64,000 nucleotides of DNA from Pseudoxanthomonas sp. SL93 (GCF_026625825.1 NZ_CP113065.1:1-64000), one strand, 5' to 3'; shown: positions 1-9,314, numbered from the stretch's first letter. Numbers and translations: made by a program. The notes: generated by a model not told the origin, from the sequence alone.

Positions 1-1173
<1,173 letters not shown>

Positions 1174-1188
1174 CGGGCTGCCTACAGG

Positions 1189-1647
1189 TCAACTGGCGGC
1201 GACATGCACGGCGATGGGGCGCCTGCGCGTGTCGTCGGAGGAAGGGGGAGGGGTGATCATCTGGGCCAGCGTGAAGCCGCGCAGGGCGTCGGCCACCACG
1301 TCGTTGATCAGCCGCCAGTTGGCGCGCGCGCCGCACTGGTGGGCGATGCCGCAGTGGCTCTCGCTCTGGCTGCATTCGGTCATGGCCAGCGGACCTTCCA
1401 TGGCCTCGACGATCTCGACCAGGGTGATGTCGGCCGCGCCACGGCTGAGGCGATAACCGCCGTGGACGCCGCGCAGGCCTTCCACCAGCCCGGCTTGGGC
1501 CAGCGGCTTCAATACCTTGCTGACCGTGGGCGACTCCAGGCCCGAATGCTCGGCCAGGTCGGACGCACTGAGCACCTCGCCCGGTCGTGCGGCGAGCACG
1601 GTCAGGACCACGGTGGCGTAGTCGGTAAGCTTGGTGACGCGGAGCAT
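1189..1647 (-). CDS. Rrf2-family SUF operon regulator (IscR-like)
   Basis: Rrf2/IscR-type transcription factor of 152 residues. A winged helix-turn-helix occupies about residues 1-70 (LTDYATVVLTVLA, then SPTVSKVLKPLAQAGLVEG and the wing VHGGYRLSR). Three cysteines at 92, 99 and 105 match the positions that bind a [2Fe-2S] cluster in IscR. It is first in the sufB operon, as in other gammaproteobacterial SUF loci, so it is expected to sense cluster status and control the operon. A perfect palindrome lies over its own promoter. The tail after residue 130 is polar and not recognisable. Confidence 0.93.
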   Translation of the reverse strand: MLRVTKLTDYATVVLTVLAARPGEVLSASDLAEHSGLESPTVSKVLKPLAQAGLVEGLRGVHGGYRLSRGAADITLVEIVEAMEGPLAMTECSQSESHCGIAHQCGARANWRLINDVVADALRGFTLAQMITPPPSSDDTRRRPIAVHVAAS

Positions 1648-1663
1648 CGGGGGAAGGGTCCAG

Positions 1664-1705
1664 AAAGCGTACCGAAATTGTACGCTTTTATGCCCCCGGG
1701 CTCAA
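1664..1705 (-). promoter_or_regulatory. SUF promoter with overlapping 25-bp palindrome (probable operator)
   Basis: Read on the minus strand, TTGAGC (1705-1700) and TACAAT (1682-1677) are spaced by 17 bases and make a sigma-70-like promoter. A perfect inverted repeat, AAAGCGTAC (1664-1672) and GTACGCTTT (1680-1688) with a 7-base spacer, covers the -10 element. This fits negative autoregulation by the Rrf2 protein encoded just downstream. The repeat and promoter elements are seen directly; the binding protein is inferred. Confidence 0.7.
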
Positions 1706-1840
1706 ACCGGCTCTTTCGCGGCCCGGACAACCTGATGAATGTCACCCGCGATGGCTGATGCCTCGCACTGATGTCGGGCATGGGGAATCCGGACCATGGG
1801 CACCGTCCACTCCAGGACGAGACCCACAGGAAGCCTCGCC

Positions 1841-2044
1841 ATGACCACCGCGCATTCCGACTCGACCGGTTCCCGGGCCAGCCAGGGCCCCGATTACCGC
1901 CCGCTGCTGCATGCCCTGCTGGCAGGGGGTGGCGTGTACCTGCTGTGGCGCCTGGCGCGCGGGATCGGCAACCTGTTCTGGACGATCTTCGGCCTGACCT
2001 TCGCGTTCTACTGGGTATGGGCCGGTCGCGGGTTCCCGTGGTGA
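1841..2044 (+). CDS. small membrane protein of unknown function
   Basis: A 67-residue protein starting at ATG 1841, preceded by AGGAAG at 1828-1833. The N-terminal third is polar; residues about 25-62 are hydrophobic and aromatic (LLAGGGVYLLWRLA, LFWTIFGLTFAFYWVWAG), likely one or two membrane segments. I do not recognise a family. The upstream in-frame ATG at 1796 has no clear ribosome site. The gene stands alone between the divergent SUF operon and the convergent cytochrome gene. Confidence 0.5.
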   Translation: MTTAHSDSTGSRASQGPDYRPLLHALLAGGGVYLLWRLARGIGNLFWTIFGLTFAFYWVWAGRGFPW

Positions 2045-2063
2045 CCCGCCACCGCCTGCTGCC

Positions 2064-2612
2064 TCAGTGGCCGCCCGCCGGCGCCGCAGCCGGCGCCTGG
2101 GGCAGTACCAGCGTGAAGTAGGGCGCCGGCGGCGTCCTGCCCGGCGGCAGGTAGGTCGGGGCGGGCTCGCCCGCGGGACCCAGCGACTGCACGAAACGAT
2201 AGATCGCGCGGCGGTCCTCGCGGGTCATCTCGCGCACGGCGAAGTCCGGCATGATCGGCCGGGTGCGCAGGTTGGCGCTGTACTCCAGCCACTGCGCCTC
2301 GGTCATGTCCTTCAGGTGCAGGCGCAGGTTGGTGGCGTAGGTGGTGCCCCACGGGCCGTTGTACCCCAGCGGCGAACCCAGCAGCCACTGCGCCTTCTCC
2401 ACCTTGCCGCCGCGTTCGGCATAGCCCGCGGTATGGCAGTCGTTGCAGCCACTGGTGCGCACCAGGTATTCGCCACGCGCCACGATCTCGGCCTCGTTCT
2501 CGATCTGCGGAGGGGGTGCCAGCGTGGACACGGTACGGGTTTCGGGGGTGGGCTGGCAGGCGGCCAGCACAAGGGCGGACAGGGAAAGAGGCAACAGGGA
2601 ATGCAGGCGCAT
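2064..2612 (-). CDS. c-type cytochrome lipoprotein
   Basis: A 182-residue periplasmic cytochrome c. The start at 2612 gives a lipoprotein signal (MRLHSLLPLSLSALVLAAC, lipidated Cys19). One haem site is present, CNDCH at 56-60, and MPDF near residue 118 could supply the distal methionine. A proline-rich tail ends the protein. It resembles small single-haem cytochromes that serve as electron donors or accept electrons from periplasmic dehydrogenases, but the partner is not apparent, since no dehydrogenase gene is adjacent. Confidence 0.85.
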   Translation of the reverse strand: MRLHSLLPLSLSALVLAACQPTPETRTVSTLAPPPQIENEAEIVARGEYLVRTSGCNDCHTAGYAERGGKVEKAQWLLGSPLGYNGPWGTTYATNLRLHLKDMTEAQWLEYSANLRTRPIMPDFAVREMTREDRRAIYRFVQSLGPAGEPAPTYLPPGRTPPAPYFTLVLPQAPAAAPAGGH

Positions 2613-2765
2613 GGAGCAGGTCTGTGGGAGGGAACCGGTCTTGAAACGCAGTGGTTTGCACGCAGCGGCCATCGCGCCGCGGGCTCCGTTCAGGTCGATG
2701 GACTTGGGAAAGCCCGCCAACTAGGGGAGAATCCCCGACTTCCGCCCCACACCACCGGACGTTGC

Positions 2766-3233
2766 ATGCCCCGCAAGATCGAAGCCCGCCAATCCGACAT
2801 CCACGGCAACGGCGTGTTCGCCATCGCCCCGATCGAGAAGGGCGAGCGGGTGGTGGAGTACAAGGGCAAGCGCCGCACGCATGACGAAGTGGACGCCGAC
2901 GATACCGGCGACGTCGATTCCGGCCACACTTTCCTGTTCACGCTCAACGACGACTACGTCATCGACGCGAACCACAAAGGCAACAAGGCACGCTGGATCA
3001 ACCACAGCTGCGACCCCAACTGCGAAGCGGTCATCGAAGAGCACGACGGCAAGAACCGCAAGAAGGACAAGGTCTTCATCGAGGCGATCCGCGCGATCAA
3101 GGCCGGTGAAGAACTGACCTACAACTACGGCATCACCCTGTCCGAGCCGCATACCGCGCGGTTGAAGAAGATCTGGGCCTGCCGCTGCGGCAGCAAGAAG
3201 TGCACCGGCACCATGCTGCAGCCCAAGCGCTGA
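2766..3233 (+). CDS. SET-domain protein (putative protein lysine methyltransferase)
   Basis: A compact 155-residue SET-domain protein. Key motifs are NHSCDPNC at 79-86, the catalytic-tyrosine region GEELTYNYG at 114-122, and a post-SET zinc motif CRCGSKKC at 139-146. Together with Cys86, the post-SET cysteines would complete a zinc site, so every element of an active S-adenosylmethionine-dependent lysine methyltransferase is visible. Homologues occur in xanthomonads and chlamydiae, but the bacterial substrate is not known to me. ATG 2766 was chosen because the SET fold begins at once; the longer upstream frame is non-conserved sequence antisense to the cytochrome gene. Confidence 0.9.
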   Translation: MPRKIEARQSDIHGNGVFAIAPIEKGERVVEYKGKRRTHDEVDADDTGDVDSGHTFLFTLNDDYVIDANHKGNKARWINHSCDPNCEAVIEEHDGKNRKKDKVFIEAIRAIKAGEELTYNYGITLSEPHTARLKKIWACRCGSKKCTGTMLQPKR

Positions 3234-3352
3234 GCTTCCCCCTACGGCACGGATGCCGTGGACTGCCAAAAGGTTGAAATGACCGAAGGCAGGTGTGGCA
3301 TCCGCGTCTCGCCGCTAACGTTCGCGCACCCGGACCACCACCCGACCTGCCC

Positions 3353-5563
3353 ATGTCCCTCACCCGCCTGATCGCCCTGCTTGCACTGGGCCTGCCCTGC
3401 GCTGCCGTCCACGCCGTCGACATCGATGGCCGCATCGATCCGGTCGAATGGCAGGGCGCCCGGCACATCACCGATTTCCGCAAGACCCAGCCGCTGACCG
3501 GCGAGCCCGGCTCGCTGCCGACCGAAGCCTGGGTGCTGGCGACGCCGGAAGGCCTGGCCATCGCCTTCCGCAACGTACAGCCTGCCGACGTGCCGCGCAC
3601 GCGGCAGAAGGTGCAGCGTGATTTCGACGAGCAGGTGGATCGCGTCAATGCCTTCATCGACTTCGATGGCGACGGCCGCACCGGCTATGCCTTCACGGTC
3701 AGCTCGACCGGCGGCATCGCCGACGAGATCATCACCAACGAGAACCAGTTCAGCAGCGACTGGGATGGCCAGTGGCAGCACGCCGTCAGCGAGGACGAGC
3801 AGGGCTGGTCGGTGGAGCTGCGGGTGCCGTGGTACACCGCGCCCATGCGCGACGGCAAGGACGGCCAGCGCACGCTGAAGGTGTTCCTGGCGCGCGTGAT
3901 CGGCTCGACCGGCGAGCGCTCGGCGTGGCCGGCCGCCAGTTTCGAGCGCCCGCGCTTCCTGTCCGATTTCTCGCCGTTGACGGTGACGCAGTACGACCAG
4001 TCACTGCTGGCGGTCACGCCCTACGTGTCGGGCCTGTACGACAACGTGGGTAGTGACGGCGACTTCAATGCCGGCGTGGACGTGTTCTGGAAACCCAGCG
4101 GGCGTTTCCAGCTGACCGCCACGCTGAAGCCCGATTTCGGCCAGGTGGAAAGCGACGACCTGGTGATCAACTTCAGCGCCACCGAAACCTTCGTCAGCGA
4201 CAAGCGGCCGTTCTTCACCGAGAACCAGGGCATCTTCGAGCTGACAACGCCATCGGACTTCAGCCAGCAGCTGTACACCCGCCGGGTGGGCAGCACCGGC
4301 GACATCACCGCGGCGGTCAAGTTCAACGGCAGCCTGGGCCAGGCCAACTACGGCGTGTTCGCCGCGGAAGAGGACGGCGCCACCGGCCGCACGTTCCAGG
4401 CACTCCGGCTGGTGCGCGACTTCGAACGGCAGAATGTCGGCGCCATGCTGACGTACGTGGACGATCCCTGGCGCGACCGCGAGGCCACCGTGCTGGGCGT
4501 GGACCACAACTGGCGGCCCACCGAGCGCTGGAACATACGCACCCGCCTGCTGGGCAGCCGGATCGACCAGTCCGGCGACGAGGTGCAGGACGTCGGCGCC
4601 ACCGTGTGGGCCGACTACGAGATGGACCGCGGCTGGCGCCAGCAGTGGATCGCCATGCATTTCGGCAACGACCTGCAGATCAACGATTTCGGCTATCTGT
4701 CCCGCAACAGCACCAACTATCTGCACTGGGAACTGCGCAAACGCTTCACCGACATGCCGGAGACGTCGCGCTACGCAACCAAGGACTGGCGCTGGCGGGT
4801 CAGCAGCAGCCACAACAACCATGGCGACAAGCTCAACGACCAGTTCCGCATCAGCCGCCAGGGCAACCTGCGCGACGGCAGCTACGAATACGCCCAGATG
4901 AACATCAACAGCGCCGGCCTGAGCGACCTGTTGCTGCGCGGCAACGGCCTGGCGCGCCTGCCCGCCAATGCCAATGCCTACTTCGAGTACGAGCGGCCGC
5001 GGAAGGGCAACTGGGGACACGAGACGGAACTGGAAGCCTTCACCGGCGGGCTGTCGGGCAACGACAAGGTCGGCGTGGGCGTGGGCTACACGGCCACCTA
5101 CTTCGTCAGCGATGCCTTCAGCCTGTACAGCGGCTTCTACGCCATCCGCAATCCCGACTGGCTGGTCTGGCAGCGGGAAAACCTGGTGGGCAGCTTCAAG
5201 CGGCGCGAGGTGGACCTCAATGCCGGCGTGGAATGGGTCATCGACGAGCGCCACGAACTGCGGGTGAAGATGCAGGTGATCGCGCTGGATGCCCGCCTGC
5301 AGGATGCATGGCGCTTCGATCCGCGGGGTTATCCGGTGGCCACCAGCGAGCCGGTGGACGACTTCAGCGTGCGCAACCTGGGTTTCCAGGTGCGCTACCG
5401 CTACGAACTGGCACCGCTCTCGTACCTGTACGTGGTCTACGCCCGCGGCGGGTACGAGCAGTTGCCGTCCACGGAAGGCATGGACGACCTGCTGCAGGAC
5501 AGCTTCCGCCTGCGCGACGACGAGCAGCTGATGGTGAAGCTGAGCTACCGTTTCGAGATCTGA
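3353..5563 (+). CDS. DUF5916-type outer-membrane protein with N-terminal carbohydrate-binding-like domain
   Basis: A 736-residue exported protein beginning with a signal peptide (MSLTRLIALLALGLPCAAVHA). Residues about 22-210 resemble a CBM9/DOMON-like beta-sandwich (DIDGRIDPVEWQGA, then FIDFDGDGRTGYAF). The remaining ~500 residues show alternating aromatic and polar beta strands ending in ...LMVKLSYRFEI; the terminal aromatic and short hydrophobic strand is typical of an outer-membrane beta-barrel. The layout fits the DUF5916 family, whose role is unsettled. It stands as a single gene, convergent with the DUF1439 pair 10 bases away. Confidence 0.85.
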   Translation: MSLTRLIALLALGLPCAAVHAVDIDGRIDPVEWQGARHITDFRKTQPLTGEPGSLPTEAWVLATPEGLAIAFRNVQPADVPRTRQKVQRDFDEQVDRVNAFIDFDGDGRTGYAFTVSSTGGIADEIITNENQFSSDWDGQWQHAVSEDEQGWSVELRVPWYTAPMRDGKDGQRTLKVFLARVIGSTGERSAWPAASFERPRFLSDFSPLTVTQYDQSLLAVTPYVSGLYDNVGSDGDFNAGVDVFWKPSGRFQLTATLKPDFGQVESDDLVINFSATETFVSDKRPFFTENQGIFELTTPSDFSQQLYTRRVGSTGDITAAVKFNGSLGQANYGVFAAEEDGATGRTFQALRLVRDFERQNVGAMLTYVDDPWRDREATVLGVDHNWRPTERWNIRTRLLGSRIDQSGDEVQDVGATVWADYEMDRGWRQQWIAMHFGNDLQINDFGYLSRNSTNYLHWELRKRFTDMPETSRYATKDWRWRVSSSHNNHGDKLNDQFRISRQGNLRDGSYEYAQMNINSAGLSDLLLRGNGLARLPANANAYFEYERPRKGNWGHETELEAFTGGLSGNDKVGVGVGYTATYFVSDAFSLYSGFYAIRNPDWLVWQRENLVGSFKRREVDLNAGVEWVIDERHELRVKMQVIALDARLQDAWRFDPRGYPVATSEPVDDFSVRNLGFQVRYRYELAPLSYLYVVYARGGYEQLPSTEGMDDLLQDSFRLRDDEQLMVKLSYRFEI

Positions 5564-5572
5564 CGCTCGGGA

Positions 5573-6145
5573 TCAGCGCGTCCCGGCGGAGGCCGGCGCA
5601 AGCCGCAGTTCCACATGGCCGTCGCTGATGCGCAGCGAATCCTCGCTCAAGGGACCCGGGACCTGGGCCAGGTCCTCTTCCGTCAGCTGGTAGAGCGGGC
5701 GGTCGCGGGCGTAGTCCTGCATCAGCGCGTTGACCATGCCGCGGGTACCGGCATCGATGCCGGCGCGCGAAGACTGCGCCTGGAAATCCTGCAGCTGCGG
5801 ATCGGTGAGATGCAGGCCGCGCGTCGCCGGGTCGTAGCGCAGTCCGCTGGTGACGGTGAAGCGACCGCTTTCGGCCTTGCCGCCCGTCACCAGGGCGACA
5901 TCGTATTCCAGCCCCAGCCGGATACGGTCGCCGGGGGCAGGGATGTCCACTTTGGGCTGGCGCAGTGACAGCGTGGCGAAGCCTTCCAGCAGATCACGCT
6001 CCATGGGGAAACCGGCTTCGGCGGCGGACTGCAGCTGTGCGGCGTTGAAGCGAAGGGTGGTGGAGGCGCTGTCGTTGGCCAGCGCCAATGCGGACGCCAG
6101 CAGGGTGGCCAGCAGCAGGGCAGGACGGAACAGGGGGATCTTCAT
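5573..6145 (-). CDS. DUF1439 family periplasmic protein (second copy of a tandem pair)
   Basis: A 190-residue protein with a cleavable signal peptide (MKIPLFRPALLLATLLASALALA). The body shares blocks with the gene immediately upstream: TLRFNAAQLQ, the repeated RLGL/RLDF strand, LRYDPATRGLHLTDP versus LRYNPATQGLHLDNP, and VNALMQDYARDRPLYQL versus VNTLVEYARNEPVYRI (aligned roughly). This is the YceB-like DUF1439 fold, a single domain that may bind lipid or hydrophobic ligands; no function is established here. Unlike its neighbour it lacks a lipobox, so it should be soluble in the periplasm. Confidence 0.8.
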   Translation of the reverse strand: MKIPLFRPALLLATLLASALALANDSASTTLRFNAAQLQSAAEAGFPMERDLLEGFATLSLRQPKVDIPAPGDRIRLGLEYDVALVTGGKAESGRFTVTSGLRYDPATRGLHLTDPQLQDFQAQSSRAGIDAGTRGMVNALMQDYARDRPLYQLTEEDLAQVPGPLSEDSLRISDGHVELRLAPASAGTR

Positions 6146-6157
6146 GGCGTGCGCTCC

Positions 6158-6727
6158 TTACTGCAGGCGGATGACGACGCGGCCATCCTCGATGTCGGTG
6201 GTGCCGATGCGCTTGCCGGACGGAAGCCGGCGCAGCACGTCGCTGTCGATGCGGTAAACCGGCTCGTTGCGCGCGTATTCCACCAGCACGGTGTTGACGA
6301 GCTCGCGCGTGCCGCCGGACAGCAGCGAGCCCGCGCCCGGCACATCCACGGCGAGGATCTCGGGATTGTCCAGGTGCAGTCCCTGCGTGGCCGGGTTGTA
6401 GCGCAGGCGACTGGCCAGCGCGAAGTGGCCGCGGCTGACGTCACGTGCGCCCAGCGCACTGACGCCGATGTCGAAATCCAGGCGCAGGCGGTTGTCGCCC
6501 GCGGGGATGCTGAGCCTCGGGTTGGTCAATGTGGCCGAGACCAGCCCGCCGAGCTCGTCGAACTCGCGCGGGAAGCTGTTGTTGAGATAGCGCTGCAGTT
6601 GCGGCTGGGTGAAGTTGACCTGGTTGCCCAACAGGCCGGTGACCGTGTTGAGCGTTTCGCAGCCCGCCAGCGCCAGCGTGGCACCGGCGGCAAGGGCGGC
6701 GATCAGGAAGCGGCGACGTGTGCGCAT
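6158..6727 (-). CDS. DUF1439 family lipoprotein (first copy of a tandem pair)
   Basis: A 189-residue lipoprotein of the DUF1439 (YceB-like) family. The start at 6727 gives MRTRRRFLIAALAAGATLALAGC, with a lipobox LAGC. The domain begins near VNFTQPQLQRYLNNSFP and ends with TTDIEDGRVVIRLQ. The twelve-base gap to the downstream paralogue suggests one transcript and an old tandem duplication, one copy staying anchored and the other soluble. The twin arginines in the n-region do not make a convincing Tat signal. Confidence 0.85.
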   Translation of the reverse strand: MRTRRRFLIAALAAGATLALAGCETLNTVTGLLGNQVNFTQPQLQRYLNNSFPREFDELGGLVSATLTNPRLSIPAGDNRLRLDFDIGVSALGARDVSRGHFALASRLRYNPATQGLHLDNPEILAVDVPGAGSLLSGGTRELVNTVLVEYARNEPVYRIDSDVLRRLPSGKRIGTTDIEDGRVVIRLQ

Positions 6728-6780
6728 GGAGGGCTCCGTGGGACGTGCGGGCACCTTAGCGGCCCGTGCCTGTCCGTGGG

Positions 6781-7083
6781 CTAACCGGCCAGGTCGGGAT
6801 CATGCTCGAAGCGGCGTTTGCGTTCGGCGGTGTAGTGCCACCAGGGCGTGGACGCGCCGCCTTCCATGAAGCGCACTGCGGCGATGAAGCAATCGCACAG
6901 GCAGGGATCATGCCGTTGGCCGGTGGCGTGGTTGACGCGCTGGTAGAGCTGGTACGGGTCCTGCCCGGTCAAGTGCGCCGGCTGGAGGATGCCGATGCCC
7001 CGCAGGTCGCCGGCGATCGAGGGGCCGATGTTGGGAATGTCTTCCAGCCGGTGGGCGTCGGCGGCGTGGCGGGCTTTCGTCAT
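6781..7083 (-). CDS. helix-hairpin-helix protein, Cdd1-like family
   Basis: A 100-residue protein with an N-terminal helix-hairpin-helix segment (LEDIPNIGPSIAGDLRGIGI) that normally contacts DNA, followed by a conserved-looking block with CLCDCF and WWHYTAERKRRF. This matches the small family listed as pathogenicity locus Cdd1, whose role is unknown. ATG 7083 was chosen because the longer frame adds low-quality sequence overlapping the upstream gene. It lies 10 bases after the DUF3861 gene, probably in the same transcript. Confidence 0.8.
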   Translation of the reverse strand: MTKARHAADAHRLEDIPNIGPSIAGDLRGIGILQPAHLTGQDPYQLYQRVNHATGQRHDPCLCDCFIAAVRFMEGGASTPWWHYTAERKRRFEHDPDLAG

Positions 7084-7093
7084 TCCAGGCAGC

Positions 7094-7405
7094 TTACTCC
7101 GCGTCGCGTCCGCGCTGCTTGAATTGCTGGATGAACTCACCCATGTGCGGGCGCAGCGGGGCGAATACGTCATCGCTGTCCTTGCGATGCTCCAGCATCA
7201 GGCCGCTGAGCAGCTTGGTGCCGACGACCAGCGCGGCGCGCTCGTCGCCGCTGAAGCCACGCTGCCGCTGCACGTTCTCAAGGATGCGCATCCAGTCGTC
7301 GTGGCAGGCGTGTTCGAATTCGATGGTGCATCGGCCGTTGCACTGCAGGCCATCGGATTCGATGGGCGTGACGGTGATGCGGTAACGGTGGCTCTGGTTG
7401 GGCAT
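7094..7405 (-). CDS. DUF3861 family small protein
   Basis: A 103-residue cytoplasmic protein, MPNQSHRYRITVTPIESDG at its start, with a cysteine pair around LQCNGRCTIEFEHACHDDW and a helical C-terminus. The pattern matches DUF3861, a small family with no assigned role. The start at 7405 was preferred to an upstream GTG/ATG region because the recognisable beta strand begins there. It is followed closely by the Cdd1-like gene. Confidence 0.75.
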   Translation of the reverse strand: MPNQSHRYRITVTPIESDGLQCNGRCTIEFEHACHDDWMRILENVQRQRGFSGDERAALVVGTKLLSGLMLEHRKDSDDVFAPLRPHMGEFIQQFKQRGRDAE

Positions 7406-7504
7406 GGCGGCGCGAGTGTGGCGGGGGTGAGGCCACGATAGGCCCGCTGCGGCGCCGGTACGAGCATCGGCGCCGCGATGCACTGTTCCGCCGCGCTGCC
7501 GGGT

Positions 7505-8074
7505 TCAGCGGACGGACGGTGCATCCTGCTGGCGAAACAGCGGCAGCGGGTCATAAGCGCCCTGGCTGCCGTACACGCCGTAGTGGAGGTGGGGCGGCGT
7601 GCCGCGCGCATTGCCGGTGGTGCCGACCGTGCCCAGCGGCTCGCCAGGCTGCACCACCTGGCCCTCCGCCAGCCCGATGGCCCAATCGTCCAGGTGGGCG
7701 TAGTAATGGCGCTCGCGCCCGGGCCCCAGCACCCACACCTGCCGGCCTCCCAGTCCGCTGTCGCGCACCGATACCACCACGCCGCGGGTGGCGCTGAGCA
7801 CCGGCGTGCCGCGCGGCGCGAAGATGTCCACGCCCTGGTGGGTGCGCGTGGTGCCACGCGGCGCGCCGAACGTGTCGGCGATCCGTCCCGCCTTCACGCC
7901 CTGCACCGGGACGGGCAGGGAGGCAGGCGGGGGTGCGCGTGAGATGTCCCACAGCATGCGGGCCGTCGCCATGAAGGGTTGTTTCCATGACCACGCGGCC
8001 AGCAGGGCAAGCGCGGCCAGCATCGCCGTGCTGACCAGCCAGCGGCGGAGGCGCTGCGGGGCGGTCCGCGCCAT
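7505..8074 (-). CDS. M23 family metallopeptidase (LytM-type peptidoglycan endopeptidase)
   Basis: A 189-residue envelope protein with an N-terminal membrane anchor or signal (residues about 12-29) and a LytM/M23 domain from about 60 to 180. Zinc and catalytic positions are intact: His79 and Asp83 in HQGVDIFAPRGTPV, His127 in HYYAH, and His162/His164 in HLHYG. It is expected to cut peptidoglycan cross-links in the periplasm. It lies 9 bases downstream of the DUF533 gene and is likely cotranscribed with it. Confidence 0.92.
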   Translation of the reverse strand: MARTAPQRLRRWLVSTAMLAALALLAAWSWKQPFMATARMLWDISRAPPPASLPVPVQGVKAGRIADTFGAPRGTTRTHQGVDIFAPRGTPVLSATRGVVVSVRDSGLGGRQVWVLGPGRERHYYAHLDDWAIGLAEGQVVQPGEPLGTVGTTGNARGTPPHLHYGVYGSQGAYDPLPLFRQQDAPSVR

Positions 8075-8083
8075 CGCGGTGGA

Positions 8084-8719
8084 TCAGCCCGCGCCGGCCT
8101 GCTGCGCCAACTGCTTCTCCAGGTGCGCCTTCAACTCGTCGCCCAGTTTCAGCTGGCGCGCCAGTTCGTCCAGGTAGGTCCGCTCCATGAAGCTCTGCTG
8201 GTCCGCCACCATCAGGCTGGCCAGGTACATCTCCGATGCGATTTCCGGCGTGCTGCCGGCGCGCGCGACTTCGGCCGGATCCAGCGGCTTCTCGAGTTCG
8301 GCGTGCAGCCAGCCTTGCAGTTCGTCGTCGTTGCTGATGCGGGAAAATTCGCCTTCGATCACCTGGCGTTCGCGTGCGTCGATGTGGCCGTCGGCTTTTG
8401 CCGCCGCCACGAGCGCCTTAAGGATGGCCTGGCTGTGGAGTTCGGCCTGCGGCGGTGGCAAGCGGTCCACCGTCTGCGGCGTGGCACCGGCGGCGAACCC
8501 GCCCTGTTGCTGCTTGTAGTCGTTGTACGCGCGGTAGGCCATCACGCCGATGGCAGCCAGGCCACCGTAGGTGGCCAGTTTGCGCGAGGTCTTGTTCTTG
8601 CCCAGCAGCAGGCCCAGCGCACCTCCGGTCACCGCGCCCTTGCCGAAGTCGGCGTTGAGCAGGCTGCCTCCGCCATTGGAGGACTTCAGCAGATGGTCTA
8701 GGAAACCCTGGATCTTCAT
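8084..8719 (-). CDS. DUF533 / TerB-like protein
   Basis: A 211-residue protein, MKIQGFLDHLLKSS at its start, with a glycine-rich hydrophobic segment (GKGAVTGGALGLLLGK and YGGLAAIGVMAYRAY, residues about 24-62) and a C-terminal helical domain (residues about 90-205) that carries the TerB-like acidic motif AKADGHIDARERQVIEGEF. This is the DUF533 family, often membrane-associated and of unknown function. The frame extends upstream to 8857 but that part is proline- and arginine-rich, so ATG 8719 is the likely start. Confidence 0.85.
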   Translation of the reverse strand: MKIQGFLDHLLKSSNGGGSLLNADFGKGAVTGGALGLLLGKNKTSRKLATYGGLAAIGVMAYRAYNDYKQQQGGFAAGATPQTVDRLPPPQAELHSQAILKALVAAAKADGHIDARERQVIEGEFSRISNDDELQGWLHAELEKPLDPAEVARAGSTPEIASEMYLASLMVADQQSFMERTYLDELARQLKLGDELKAHLEKQLAQQAGAG

Positions 8720-8859
8720 GCGGCGCATACCTTCGGTAGGAGGGGATACCGGAAGAGTTGCGGGCGGCGGCGGGGGATCACAAGGGTGACCGATGGCACG
8801 GCGCGCGGTTGCCGCACATCCCAGCGGTACGTCCCGGCCCGCCCGGGGGTCATCCATCC

Positions 8860-8890
8860 AAAAAAAAACGGGACGGCATGGCCGTCCCGT
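8860..8890 (-). terminator. rho-independent terminator of the HU-like gene
   Basis: On the minus strand a perfect 10-bp stem (ACGGGACGGC 8881-8890 paired with 8868-8877), loop of three, runs into nine T residues (A8860-8868 on the plus strand). It sits 26 bases beyond the stop of the HU-like gene and is a textbook intrinsic terminator. It also separates that gene from the DUF533-M23 transcript. Confidence 0.9.
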
Positions 8891-8915
8891 TCTGGTGACA
8901 CAGGAAGCGCAGCGA

Positions 8916-9314
8916 TCAGGCTGCGGCGTCCTTCAGCTTCTTCAGCGGACGCACCTTCACCTTCACCGAGGCGGGCTTGGCGGCGAACCACTGCTCTTCC
9001 TTGGTGAACGGGTTGATGCCCTTGCGCTTCGGCTTGGCCGGCACATTGACGGCGCTGATCTTCAGCAGGCCCGGCAGGGTGAAGGAGCCAGCGCCCTTCT
9101 TGTTGACGGAGGCGTGCACGGCGCTTTCCAGCGAGGCCAGCACGGCGCGGACGTCCTTGGCGGCCACGGCGGTAGCTTCCGCAATGTGGGCGACGAGGCC
9201 CGACTTGCTCAGCGCTTCCTTGATCGGCTTCGGCGCGGCCGGCTTTGCAGCGGCCTTCGGTGCGGCTTTCTTGGCGGCCTTTTTCGGCGCGGCCTTCTTG
9301 GTGCTCTTTGCCAT
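8916..9314 (-). CDS. HU-family DNA-binding protein with lysine/alanine-rich N-terminal tail
   Basis: A 132-residue nucleoid protein. Residues 1-30 form a histone-H1-like tail of repeated Lys/Ala/Pro (KKAAPKKAAKKAAPKAAAK); residues about 32-125 form an HU/IHF fold with the DNA-binding arm around ISAVNVPAKPKRKGINPFT. The plain HU arm motif GRNPxTG is altered to KGINPFTKEE, so minor-groove contacts may differ. Tailed HU proteins occur in xanthomonads and are expected to compact DNA. It is a single-gene unit with its own terminator, and a palindrome and phased T-tracts lie upstream. Confidence 0.9.
   Translation of the reverse strand: MAKSTKKAAPKKAAKKAAPKAAAKPAAPKPIKEALSKSGLVAHIAEATAVAAKDVRAVLASLESAVHASVNKKGAGSFTLPGLLKISAVNVPAKPKRKGINPFTKEEQWFAAKPASVKVKVRPLKKLKDAAA

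Noticed and set aside
2067..2765. 388-residue form of the SET protein
   Set aside because: The extension is antisense to the cytochrome gene and unlike any SET protein N-terminus.
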